This document shows positions 44,101 through 53,902 of a stretch of DNA of 64,000 nucleotides, piece after piece. The stretch covers positions 557,984-621,983 of the forward strand of contig JABAKD010000003.1 of the NCBI GenBank assembly GCA_012845835.1. Reading direction: 5' to 3'. The notes beneath the pieces were generated by a model. It was not told where the DNA came from. It searched no databases and saw only the letters and a list, made by a program, of their open reading frames with translations. Position 1 is the first letter of the stretch. Each line of letters begins with the position of its first letter. This DNA comes from Undaria pinnatifida (taxonomy: Eukaryota > Sar > Phaeophyceae > Laminariales > Alariaceae). The position numbers and the translations under genes are program-made.

Positions 44101-47100
44101 GTGAAACCCCTCCCGAATTTCTTGTTGTCCTGTGCGCATCGATCTGCCTTTTCTTATTACCTCTTTTTTTGTTTTCTTTGTTTGAGGTCCTGCACTAGAG
44201 TGTGGCGCTGTGGGGCACGATTTCTTAAACCAAAGCTCTTAGCGTCCCCCCCAAAAGAGAGTCTGACGGTCTTATTCTGTGTCCTGTACAACGTATTCGT
44301 GGGCCTCCATGTATGTTGTGCAGGTCCGAGCGGTGATAACGAAGGGGTGTCGCGAGGCAGGCGTAACGGACACCTACCAGGCCTCGATACTCACGGCCAA
44401 GTGGATGACCGCACAGGTACTATGCCATAAACATGGTAGAGAAGAAACGTACAGTCCGTGCATACGTCGTTTTCGTCTTTTGTGGGTTGCCCAGGGGGGC
44501 ACAGCTGAAAACAAACCTTACCCACATTTTTTTTTAAAGGAGCCAGGCAGTGGGGCGGGGGATGTACTCAGTTGTTGCTTGCCTTAGTCATTTGACCGTT
44601 AACTATGCATCTGTTTCGAGACGGAGCACAGTTCCTATTCCTATTAGAGACACCTCCAACATTTGGGCGCTCATTACGCTTCTTCCATGTACTACACAGA
44701 GACTGTTTGCTTATCCTATCCCCGTCCTGTTTCGCCGTCTGCGACCACCATCTATCTCCTAGGATAGCGATCGTTTTCTCGCTACTCTCTAGTCTACCAA
44801 ACTCTTCCATGTCACATACGTCTAATTTCTTCATCTCCTCCTCTAACGCATCCCGTTCCTCCTTGTATATTTGACACTCTCCTATATGTGAATCTTACTA
44901 TCTATTGTGCCACACGGGCACGTGTTTGTAGCCACGTCCTCCTCCTTTTGATTACTGGTATATCTATTTCTTCTTTCAGGTAGGTCCAGGTCCCCTACAC
45001 GAAATCGCAGTTTCAGCTTTTTCGTGTAGTCCATTGGGCTGTGGAGATGCGTTTTCATTTCAATATCGTCCCTCAACTCCCCGTATGTCTCCAAGTGCTG
45101 CTCCTCTTCCACCTTATTTCTTAGCGTTAGCCTTTCCCTTTATTATATTACATATTTTACTTCTGTCTTGTACCCGCCAAACTTCTCTATATGCAGTACC
45201 TCTTCTTGGTCTTCCCCTAAAACCTTCCATATTTCCTCGACTTCGTTATTCCATCTTATTCCAGCTCGCCATTTTGTTATTTTCTCCCATACAGCCCTAT
45301 CAACTATGGCTGGCAACCTATTTTCTGGCATATTATTTAGTTTATATTGCCATTTCAACTTCTTCACGTCTCTATTTGTTTTCAGAGGGTACATTCCTAG
45401 TAGTCAGGCAGTGGGGCGGGGTAACTAAACCAAGTAAAACAACTGGCAATCACAAGCCGTCACTTTTTCTCGATTCGCACAGAAATCACAACGCTCCGAT
45501 TTTCTTTTGGCTTTTACCTTGCTAGGACTTTGGCTCCGTTTTCTCTTGTGTGTGCTCCCCTCGGTTGACCATGGTTTTCTTCTTGTTCTTTCTGGGAGCT
45601 TTTTCGTATCCGACATTGAACCTCATGCTGCACATTGTCGGATGCCAACAACAGCAAAAAACATACTGGCAACGATATACGTGTTACGTTCCCGATTGTT
45701 AGCTGTCCGTTAGCTGTTTGCTAGTAATAGTCGCTCACTAGCTGTTCGCTAGTTGTTCGCTGGCTGTTCGCTAGGCGCTCGCCGGCAGTTCGCTAGCTGC
45801 TCGGTGGCTGTTCGCTAGCTGTTCGCCGGCTGTTCGCTAGCTGTTCGCCAGCTATTCCCTAGCTGTTCTCCGGCTGTTCGCTGGTTGTTCGCTGGAAATT
45901 TACTGGCTGTTCGCTGACTGTTCGCTGGCTTTTCGCTGGCTGTTCGCTGACTGTTCGTTGGCTGTTCGCTGACTGCTCGCTGACTGCTCGCTAGCTGTTC
46001 GCTGGCTGTTCGCTAGCTGTTCGCTGGCTGTTCACTGACTGTTTGCTGACTGTTCGCTAGGTGCTCGCTGGCACGTCGCTAGCTGTTCGCTAGCAGTTCG
46101 CTAGCTGTTCGCTAGCTGTTCGGTAGCTGCTCGCTAGCTGTTCGCCAGCTATTTGCTAGCTGTTCGCTGGCTGTTCGTAGCTGTTCGCCAGCTGTTCGCT
46201 GACTGTTCGCTCACATTGGCTGTTCGCTGGCTGAGCTGTTCGCTAGCTGAGCTGTTCGCTGGCTGTTCACTGGCTGTTCGTAGGCTGTTCGCTAGCTGTT
46301 CACTACCTGTTCGCTAGCTGTTCGCTGGCTGTTCGCTGGCTGTTCGCTGGCTGTTCGCTGGCTGTTCGCTGGCTGTTCGCTAGCTGTTCGCTGGCTGTTC
46401 GCTGGCTGTTCGCTGGCTGTTCACTGGCTGTTCGCTAGCTTTTCGCTGGCGGTGGCTGTTCGCTAATTGTTCACAGACTGTTTGCTGGCTGTTCGCTAGC
46501 CAACTCTCCGTTCGCTAGCCGTTCGCTAGCTGTTCGTTAGCTGTTCGCTACCTGTTTGCTAGCTGTTCGCTGACTGTTCGCTGGCATTCACTAGCTAGCT
46601 TTCCGCTCGCTGGCTCTCCGCAGTAGCAGCTGTTCGTTAGCTGTTCGCTACCTGTTCGCTAGCTGTTCGGTGGCTATTCGTTGTTAGCTGTTCACTAGCT
46701 GTTCGCTAGATCTCCGCTAGCCGTTCGCTAGCTTTTCGCTAGTTATTCATCTTCTCGCTAGCTGCATACGTCGTTCGCCAGCTATTTTGGCCGACACGGA
46801 GCATTTCATTTCCAGCATCTTCATAGTGCACCCACCCACCCACCCACCCTCTCTCCCTCTCCCACCCCACCCCGACCCCCGATCGCGCGCACAGCTTGGG
46901 TACCAACGCACGGAGTGGTGGTTCGAGCGGTCAGGCACGAAGAACATCTTCCAGAGCTTCTTCGGAGGAATGGCGGCCGCAGCGGAATCACGCCCGTTCT
47001 TAGCGCTCGAGGTACAGACGACTCAATAACACGCAAGGCAAACACGCGAAAATATCTATTTAACTGGTCTGCAATAATAGTGGTTACTCTATTGCGCCGG

Positions 47101-50100
47101 TATGTGCTAACCGGAAATACGGGCACTATTGTGGTCAACCGGCACTACTCTGCAATACTGTCACCACTGGTTTGTTTTCATTTGTGCCAAGCGATTCTGC
47201 AGGTTCTCTAGCGGGCAACCGACACTGCTCAACCGGCGCTACAGCGGGGATACTACTGCTGTCTTGTATTTCTCCTTTATTTTCCCTGCGTCAGCGTCCA
47301 CCTCCAATCTCTGCAGGCAGCTCTTATGTCTTTGCGATTCGACACGGCACATTTGTCGCCCACCGTTTGTGTATTCAACGGTGTGCGTGTGATCACGCCC
47401 CTGCGCAGGATATGCAGACGCACGAAGGTAGAGGTGTAGAGGTATACCCTAAACTGGCCGAGGTTCCTCAGTTGAGGAGCTCGGTACCCCTCTGAGGCAA
47501 AAACTGTTTTTTTTCGGTAGAGGTATAGAGGTATACCCTAAACTGGCCGAGGTTCCTCAGTTGAGGAGCTCTGTACCCCTCTGAGGCAAACACCGATTTT
47601 TTATGTAGAGGTGTAGAGGTATACCCTAAACTGGCCGAGGTTCCTCAGTTGAGGAGCTCTGTTCCCCTTTGAGGCAAAAACTGTTTATCTAGGTGGAAGT
47701 ATAGTCTAGAGGTGTACCCTAAACTGGCCGAGGTTCCTCAGTTGAGGAGCTCTGTACCCCTCTGAGGCAAAAACTGGTTTTTAGGTAGAGGTATAGAGGT
47801 ATACCCTAAACTAGCCAATTTTCCTCAGTGGAGGAGCTCTGTACCCCTCTGAGGCAAATACTGTTTTTTTAGGTAGAGGTACAGATATATACCCTAAACT
47901 GGCCGAAGTTCCTCAGTTGAAGAGCTCTGTACCTCTCTGAGGCAAAAACTGTGTTTTAGGTTGAGGTATAACCCTAAACTGGCCGAGGTTCCTCAGTTGA
48001 GGAGCTCTTTACCCCTCTGAGGAAAAAAACGATTTTCATGTAGAGGTGTAGAGGTATACCCTAAACTGGCCGAGGTTCCCCAGTTGAGGAGCTCTGTACC
48101 CCTTTGGGGCAAAACTGATTTTTCAAGTAGAGGTATTATTATAAAGATGTATACTCTAAAATGGCCGATTTTTCTCAATTGAGGAGCTCTGTACTCCTCT
48201 GAGGCAAAAACTGTTTTTTTAGGTAGAGGTGTAGAGGTATACCCTAAACTGGTCGAGGTTCCTCAATTCAGGAGCTCTGTACCCTCTGAGGCAAAAAATA
48301 AATTCTAGAAAAAATATAAGTCGCTACCCGGTGAACAAGCCTACTATTAATAATATGTGCACTGGTACACAACAAAAACTGATGCAAAAACATAGCAATA
48401 TTCCGACGATTTTGGGGTTAACGCCCTTACTGCTGGAAACCCTTTTTAGGGAAAAAGTTACTTGAAGTTAGTATAGAGGTGCACCACTTTTTTTCTGAGG
48501 TGTTCCTCAATTTGGGAGCTTAAGACCACTCCCCAAAAAAACGATTTGGACAAAAAATAAAACCACATCCCGGATGAAAGATCCCATCGCCTTAGATACG
48601 CAACGCTCGGAGAATCATGAACCAAAAAAATAGCGTATTTCCGACGATTTTGCCCAGATTGAGGAGCCCCGTCATTCGGAAAACATTTAAGATGAAAACT
48701 GCTACCTCTATCGTAGCATGCGTGTTGGTGATAATTTTACTCGAAATTAAAATAGGGAGGGATTTTGGGATTCCAAAGGGGTTAGAGCCCCGTCACTCAG
48801 AAAACGTTTGATCCGAAAAAAAGTGCTACGTACCTCTGTCATCGTATCACGCGTCTATGTGTAAGATTGAACGTAGGATATTCTGGGGTTTGCGGGGCGG
48901 GAACGAATTTTTCAATATGTTTGGAAGGCATGTTTGTGAGAGAATAATCTAGTGCGAGATCGTAGCGAGTTGGTTGAGGTGAGCTGTATCGGTCAGGAGA
49001 GAGGGAAAGATACGCTGGTATTTAGTTCGTATGGTGCGTGTGCACTCGACCACAGGCCTTGCGGAAGGAACGTTTCCCGTGGCGTACCTATGGTTTTGGT
49101 TTCCTTTGGTTTTCTTCTTTCTATTGCCGAGGAACATGCTCGGTAGTAAATCAGAACCGAACTTGGTTACTGAAAAAAGGGGAGTACATGTATACAGTTT
49201 TTTAGTGTATATCTTAGGTTGTTTTTACTGTGCCCCCCCCGCAATGAGGATATTAGCGAATGGTTGACGTAAAGCTCGTGCTGCGCATTATCGGACCACG
49301 CAAACCATATTTTTCCACGATCTTTCATGTCTTAAAGCATTAGATTCTGGAGTTCCTTTTTGTACATGTGAATGGTATGATTGGAACAAACGCTACGCAT
49401 TGTCAGACGAGCAAATGGAACGATAATTTTGTAAAATATTCGTACACGCACATACTCGCGGTGCCGGCGCCGGCGCCGGCCGTCACAGATGGGAAGTCTG
49501 GAGGGAGCATCCGCGATGTGGTTCGCAGAGCACCTCTTGAAGCACCCGGACTCGCTCCTGGTCTGTGTAGACACGTGGGACGGAGGTCCCGATCTGGAGC
49601 ACTATGACATCGACATGCCTTCCGTAGAGGTACGAAAAAAAAAACAGGTGCGGAACCTGACAACAGCTAGGTATGATATCCTTTGGGCAGTGCCGAAAAC
49701 TCGGCGTCGGAGTCGTCGAGTTTGAAAGCAAAGGTGTTTCTGCTCTACCTTGAGTACCGTTTTTTTCGATTACCTGGTAAATTTGTGCCCTGTGTTGTTT
49801 TTTAGTGGGGGGGTTTTCCGCCCCCTATTTGCTTCCCTGCTTGCCCCCCTAAAAGCTCCTGAAACAGAAAACGAGAAGCGTACAATAGATGTTTTATTTG
49901 TTCCCCGTTAATGATACTGCATAATTTATAGTAGTTTTTTCTCCTCGGTTGCTCTGTTTTAGTCTGTTATTTCTTGACCGAAAAAAAAGAGGAGGGACCT
50001 TGAACAAAAAAAAGAGCAAAACCAGAAAAAAAACGCTCTTCGATAGGTAGGGGTTGCACTTTTTGTGCAAAAAAAAGGTAGTCCCTCAGTCCGGTTGAGC

Positions 50101-53100
50101 TTCTCATGTGAGGAACTACTGCTTAGTCATTAGTCAAGTAATTTCACGAGTATTTATATATAGAGGACTAAGACATAAAAGCTCGGTCGGGTTGTGCGAA
50201 CGAACGCCTTCAAAGTTATTCATCGGGCAATGTTGATATTGAGCTCCTCGTGTGACGTGGCTCTGGTCTTAAACTGACTGATAGCGCGTGCCACTCGTTC
50301 AACCAGGACCGTTTCAAGTGGAATATGGGGAAGGTTCCCAACGGAGAGCGCGTGGTAGCCTTAAAGGGAGACTCTCTAAGAGGTCTGGCCGGGCTCGTAG
50401 CCAGCGGGCTCAGCTCATCCTTCGACGCCATCTACGTTGACGCTTCACATCAGGCAAGCAAGCGATCCCGTCTCCTGTCCGCTGTCTCCTGCCCCCTACT
50501 CCATGTCCCTTGCCCCCTGTCCCCTGTCTCCTGTGCCATGTGTCCTGTCCCCTGCTTCCTGCTTCCTGTCGCCTGTCCCCTGTCTCCCTCCTGTCCCCTG
50601 TCTCCTTCACCCTATTCCTTGCCCCGCGTCCCCTATCCTTTGTCCCCTGTCCCCTATCCTTTGTCCCATGTTCCCTGCCCTGTACGCCCTGTCCCCTTCC
50701 CCCTGCCCCCTATCCCCTTCCCCTTTGTCTTATATTTCCTGTCCGAAGTCCCCTATCCCCTGTCCTCCGCCCCCTTCCCCCGTCTCCTGACGCCCATTTC
50801 TTATTTTTGTCTCCTGTGCCCTTTCTCCTGTGCCTTATGCCCTGCCCTCGACTCCTCATCCCCGGACCCCTACTGCCTGTCCCCTGCAATTTTCCCATGG
50901 TCCCCTGCCCTTTATTTCCTGCCCCCTTTCCCCTTATTACCCGCCCCGTTCCCCCTATCCCCTGTCTCCTGATTCCTATTCCCTGCCTTCTATCCTCTGT
51001 CCTCTGTCCCCTGTCCCCTGTCCCCTGTCCCCTGTCCCCTGTCCCCTGTCCCCTGTCCCTTGTCCCTTCCCCTTCTTTCCCGCGTCCTCTATTTCCTGTC
51101 CCTTGTCCCCGGCCACTTGTCTCCGCCTCCTGTTCCTTCCTCCCCTTGTCATGACCACGGTCTCCTGTCCCCTTCCCCTTGCCCCCTGTCCCCCGCTTCC
51201 TGTTCCCTATCTCCTGTCTCCTGTTCCCTATTTCTTCTCTTCCTTACGCCTCCCCCCTCGACACCTTTCGTTTCACTCGTTTTTATGTTCTGGCGGTAAC
51301 CGAGATGATACCGTGTTGTGCGGAGTGAAGATGCTTAACTCCGCGCAAGGAAGATGGTATCACGTAGTGTGCATATGGCAAGGCGCCCACGAGGAAGCTA
51401 CATCGTATACCTATTCGTTTCCGTCTCTGGAAGTTGCCACACCAGAAAACAAATAAATGAATTCGAAGCTGTCATCCGATGTGGAAGAACGCACGCGCAC
51501 GGTGCGGAAAGTCCGCTTCACAAATGGTTCGTTGTAGGATGCAGCAGCTCGCCCTTCATGCGACTCGCCGAACACCTCACGGCACTTCGTGCTTTGGTGC
51601 ACGCGATGTCTGCGGGGTCGGTGAAAATGCGACGTGCTCCACCCCGGCATGGCAGGGATGCGAGGGTCACATGATGGTCTTAAGACTGCCATGCATGAAT
51701 TGGGGTACCCCCCGGCACGCCACCGGTGGCACATTTCGTTTCACGTCAAACGTCAGTGACTGGTATGGGCGAACTACGTCATTCAGAACACAGCTCGACG
51801 CAGAATTCCGAAAATTACCGCACACATCTATCTGAAAACACCTAGCCCAACTATCAGAACCTAGTCGGCGGCTTATAGCGACCTCTTTCTGGACAAGGTC
51901 ATGGTCACAGGCGTCTTCCCTTCTCCCCCGCCCCCCGCCCCCCCAGCACTTGCCTTCATTTTTTATCGCGCATTCGGTTCAGCATTCCCATTTTTGAGCT
52001 TTTGTGCTCGTCTTCTTTCACCGACTTATAGCAGGCCGACTCACAGCCTCACCCGTTACCTTTTTCTTCCCTTGCACGCCAACTAACTGTAATACTTGGC
52101 TAATTAAGTAAACAGTCGGCGACTTAGAGTCAGCCAACCCACAGCTCTAGTGAACCTTGTTCCCTTTCCTTTCCCGCATGCCACCGGCAACACAGTTCGT
52201 CTCACACAGCATAAGACATGAATATTATTGTCAGATGAAAGGCCTCTTTGTGAACAGCCTCACACGACAACCCAACGAAATTATCGCATGGAACAGGCTA
52301 CAATACCCAGCCAACCAAAAATCTAGTCGGTGACTTATCGTCAGCCAACTCACGGCCTCGGCAAACCCCTTTCCTTTTCCTCTATCCGCACGCCGCTGGT
52401 GACGCGTTTCGTTTTTTGGCACGCATGCAATGTCTTCACCCCTTTTCAGGATTCTGAAATTATCCTTTGGCATAAAGTGCATTATCTTCACCATTGTCCA
52501 GAATTCTAAAATTCATCGAAGTATCACATTAAATACTCTAAATCCAAGTGCCCCCCTCCCCCCAAATATAACGTTGGAAGAGCAGAAGGTGTTTTATTCC
52601 TATCCAACCTGCCACCCAGCCCCCGTCCTTTCCCTCTGCACACCATCGGTGACGTGTTTCTTTTCGAAAAATAAAATGTAACCGCTTGTTTACAGATGAA
52701 AGATGTCCTCGCGGACAGCCTCCTGTCATTCCGATTGCTGAAGGTGGGGGGGGTGATGGTGTTCGACGACTACGTGACCTTCGCCGGGGTGGAGCGGGCG
52801 ACAACGCCTGTGGAGGAAGCTCTGGGCGACTCCCTTGAGGTCATCTTCAGAAACGTGAGACTTAGCGGAAAAGATTGATGATATTTCCGGCACAGGAGGC
52901 CCCCCCCGACAAGGCGGTGGTGTGCCAGAGCAAAATATCACCGCCTCACGGGGGGGAAGCCGCCTTGTTTATTCCGGGCTGTGGGTGCAACTCCCCAGTC
53001 GCGCCAAGCGGTTTTGACCGTCTTATATCGGGGTACCGCCATACTCAGACTACCTTATTGGGGGATCCCCGGTCGTGCCAAGCGGTTTTGATCGCCTTAC

Positions 53101-53780
53101 GTCAGGATACCTCCTTATGTAGGGATACCGCCTTATTGGGGGACCCCCGGTTGCGCCAAGCGGTTTTGACCGCCTTTTATCGGGATACCGCCTTACTCAG
53201 ACCGTCTCATTGGGAGATCCCCGGTCGCGCCAAGCGGTTTTGACCGCATTATATCGGGATACCACGTTACTCAGACCGCCTTATTGGGGGACCTCCAGTC
53301 GCGCCAAGCGGTTTTGACCGTCTTATATCGGGATACCGCTTTTTTGAGGGACCCCCAGTCGCGCCAAGCGGTTTTGACCGCCTAATATCGGGATATCGCC
53401 TTACTCAGACCGCCTTATTGGGAGACCCCCGCGTTAAGATACGGCCTCGAAAGCACAATAACTTTACACCCGGTCGCGCCATGCGGTTTTGACCGCCTTA
53501 TATCGGGATACTGCCTTACTCAGACCGCCTTATTGGGGGACCCCTACTGTAGGTAGATACACAGCGTAACCGCTAGGCTAGCAGCCAGACCTGATTAATC
53601 CATCACTTTTAGGTAATTTTGCTTCTTTGTTTTATCACACCCTCCACGTGACAGGAGCAATTGGTAGTGAGGAAGACCGCTGAGGACCGCTGGGCGACGC
53701 GGGACAGCGTGCTGATCATGGGAGACCAGGGCAAGCTGGAAGGTCTCGCCGAAAGCGCCACCGCTGCCGCAAATGTCTAA
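37548..53780 (+). CDS. Class I SAM-dependent methyltransferase (Methyltransf_24-like), 7 exons, 414 aa
   Basis: Transfers a methyl group from S-adenosylmethionine; substrate unknown. Exons: 37548-38009, 44324-44416, 46895-47011, 49489-49629, 50307-50453, 52696-52854, 53655-53780 (TAA). All six introns are phase 0; total 1245 nt. Residues 1-75 are Ser/basic followed by a hydrophobic signal or anchor (VAAVSLFLLIIFSS), then a Gly/Ser spacer to about 130. The Rossmann fold: motif I LALEMGSLEGASA (221-233, SAM loop), acidic end of beta 2 VCVDTWDG (D252), beta 4 FDAIYVDASH (D316), then KDVLADSLLSFRLLKVGG and VFDDY (344-346). The C-terminus is RNEQLVVRKT and a soluble tail. The signal or anchor suggests action in the secretory system. 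Exon 1 is joined by phase only and is the least certain part. Confidence 0.88.
38876..39133 (-). repeat. Long terminal repeat, left copy (258 bp)
   Basis: TGTTACAGACAC ... GACCACAACA. It is repeated in the same orientation and with the same length at 40769-41026. In element orientation (minus) it runs TGTTGTGG to TGTAACA, the TG...CA rule. The adjoining AAGATTAAGGGGC/AAGATTAAGAGGC is also shared, so the true LTR end may lie slightly farther out. Confidence 0.75.
39722..40640 (-). pseudogene. Retrotransposon polyprotein C-terminus (chromo/Tudor-like), frameshifted
   Basis: Minus-strand frames, broken by at least two frameshifts, read PDGLTQYVLNNF, TSAPLQRLEVERITG (chromo-like start), MYETHWSGLSRPSWERE (chromo-domain core with W/P/WE), IGVAQRELSRASGERFLARG, FWYKADDGLWWLGEIS and YLVRWGDDPGPIKLPLSPA (Tudor-like barrel). 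This order is characteristic of the integrase-proximal end of gypsy-type elements, and I associate it with brown-algal genomes. No catalytic domain remains. Confidence 0.75.
40769..41026 (-). repeat. Long terminal repeat, right copy (258 bp)
   Basis: Direct repeat of 38876-39133, with substitutions such as TTTGTAGG for TTTGCAGG and GAATACCATAACA for GAAGACCACAACA, so the insertion is not recent. Confidence 0.75.
41088..41360 (+). repeat. (ACT)n / ACTGCT microsatellite
   Basis: A perfect ACT run (about 41113-41168) is followed by a diverged ACTGCTACT tract to the CTGCAGCAGTATAAATT end. It produces poly-Thr and poly-Val artefact frames. Confidence 0.95.
41455..42690 (+). repeat. 205-bp satellite, locus B (about 6 copies)
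   Basis: Same unit and orientation as locus A at 13818-14700: TTTCCACACCGCGCGGGGCG, GTATCGACC, CGTCCCCGGG(T/G)TGTTGGA, GGATTTCTGATCCGGGGA, CTCTATGAGCC and CAATCAGC(G)ATCAGCCGA. Entirely within intron 1 of the methyltransferase gene. Confidence 0.85.
42812..43237 (+). other. Open frame of 141 codons, unrecognised
   Basis: Open from after TAA (42809-42811) to TGA (43235-43237). It has a Q/H-rich start (KQQQQHHQHHHRF) and then an ordinary mixed sequence (FTDVGLSGVIYDKYPNTEL, RVSYHLFEELLRSLTT, GRFIGQRTYKIYRC). Composition is protein-like, unlike its repeat neighbours, but no ATG context or splice partner is convincing. It might be an old insert or a fragment of an unknown element. Lies in intron 1 of the methyltransferase gene. 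Confidence 0.3.
43514..43907 (+). mobile_element. Two tandem short TIR elements (ACCGCCTTATTGGGGGACC ends)
   Basis: Unit 1 about 43514-43717 and unit 2 about 43742-43907 each begin GGTCCCCC...GGCGGTGGT (GTGGTAG in unit 2) and end ACCGCCTTATTGGGGGAC. The interior has GGTTACGAGTGCGAATC and GTCGCGCCAGGCGAT. Same family as the expanded 52893-53547 element. Confidence 0.65.
44561..45404 (-). mobile_element. 5'-truncated LINE insertion with perfect 17-bp target duplication
   Basis: CAGGCAGTGGGGCGGGG occurs exactly at 44544-44560 and 45405-45421, flanking the insert. The minus strand encodes the C-terminal end of a non-LTR retrotransposon protein: AIVDRAVWEKITKWRAGIRW, VEEEQHLETYGELRDDIEM, KLRFRVGDLDLPERRNRY, then the NTCPCG...H...C zinc-knuckle-like region and EEMKKLDVCDMEEFGRLES, ending about 10 nt before the insertion edge. 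One small TA insertion shifts the frame after the CPCG motif. No poly-A tail is visible. Lies in intron 2 of the methyltransferase gene. Confidence 0.85.
45700..46780 (+). repeat. Minisatellite TTCGCTAGCTG / TTCGCTGGCTG, about 1.08 kb
   Basis: An 11-12-bp unit TTCGCT(A/G)GCTG is repeated roughly 90 times with drift (GACTG, CAGCTG, ATTCGCC). The unit is close to palindromic around AGCT. It stops about 110 bp before the acceptor of methyltransferase exon 3 (46895). Confidence 0.95.
47425..48300 (+). repeat. 88-bp tandem repeat, 10 copies
   Basis: Unit: GTAGAGGTATAGAGGTATAC, CCTAAACTGGCCGAGG, TTCCTCAGTTGAGGAGCTCT, GTACCCCTCTGAGGCAAAAACTG. Copies start near 47430, 47518, 47604, 47692, 47784, 47872, 47957, 48037, 48126 and 48222. 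Each unit carries CCTCAGTTGAGG, a perfect 12-bp palindrome. Lies in intron 3 of the methyltransferase gene. Confidence 0.95.
48405..48850. mobile_element. CTACGATAGAGG-family MITE, compound copy
   Basis: Two related pieces (CCGACGATTTTGGGGTTAAC and CCGACGATTTTGCCCAGATT; TTACTTGAAGTTAGTATAGA and TTACTCGAAATTAAAATAGG), with CCTCTATCGTAGCATGCGTG near 48703. Adjoins the 88-bp array. Confidence 0.5.
50035..50250. mobile_element. Partial MITE, CCCACGGTAGGG family
   Basis: CGATAGGTAGGGGTTGCAC, TTCTCATGTGAGGAACT, ACGCCTTCAAAG and GAGCTCCTCGTGTGAC match interior parts of 58442-58699 in rearranged order. Lies in the short intron 4 of the methyltransferase gene, ending about 55 bp before exon 5. Confidence 0.5.
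50454..50465 (+). other. Non-canonical GC 5' splice site
   Basis: Exon 5 of the methyltransferase ends ...GCTTCACATCAG and is followed by GCAAGCAAG. There is no GT nearby in the right frame. Using CAG|GCAAGC joins VDASHQ to MKDVLADS in phase 0, restoring the expected beta 4 to alpha E sequence. CAG|GCAAG is the usual consensus of functional GC-AG introns. Confidence 0.8.
50465..51245 (+). repeat. CCCCTGT pyrimidine-rich minisatellite, about 780 bp
   Basis: A degenerate 6-8-bp unit CCCCTGT/CCTGTCT with a perfect run at about 51005-51055. Almost pure pyrimidine on the transcribed sense strand. It begins about 12 nt after the GC donor and fills the start of intron 5. Confidence 0.95.
51545..51715 (+). 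repeat. Dispersed repeat CATGCGACTCGCCGAACA, copy 1
   Basis: CGACTCGCCGAACACCTCAC, GGTCGGTGAAAATGCGACGT, GCTCC and GGCATGGCAGGGATGCGAGG match 59838-59990 with moderate divergence. Not coding. Lies in intron 5 of the methyltransferase gene. Confidence 0.7.
51890..52000 (-). mobile_element. SINE body fragment (headless)
   Basis: AAGGTCATGGTCACAGGCGT, CCTTCATTTTTTATCGCGCA and TTCGGTTCAGCATTCCC match the tRNA-unrelated body of the SINEs at 12719-13019 and 16790-17075. No tRNA-like head. Confidence 0.6.
52893..53547. mobile_element. TIR element expanded by a tandem repeat of about 72 bp
   Basis: The left end CAGGAGG C8 GACAAGGCGGT is inverted with respect to the right end ACCGCCTTATTGGGGGACCC, as in 43514-43907. 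Inside, GTCGCGCCAAGCGGTTTTGA plus a TATCGGGATACCGCCTTA segment is repeated seven times (starts near 52998, 53072, 53148, 53222, 53293, 53357, 53467), whereas the 43.5-kb relatives have one. It fills most of intron 6 of the methyltransferase gene. Confidence 0.75.
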
Positions 53781-53902
53781 TAACGACAAACTTTACAACC
53801 AACCATTGTTTTTCTCCAACACAGTGACTAGATACCTCAATAAATAATTTAATGCATACTACGTATCAATTCAAGGCAGCATTAACGCCGTTCCACTTTC
53901 TA

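Noticed and set aside
47425..48300. CRISPR-like array
   Set aside because: Units are contiguous 88-bp repeats without unique spacers, within an intron of a eukaryotic gene.
50325..51456. Long plus-strand frames rich in Pro, Cys, Leu and Ser (up to 215 codons)
   Set aside because: They are translations of the CCCCTGT minisatellite, partly fused to the real exon 50307-50453 by reading through its GC donor.
52893..53547. A hAT element with an 8-bp target duplication, like 18748-19592
   Set aside because: The ends start CAG and are inverted, but no matching 8-bp flanks were found, so no superfamily is assigned.
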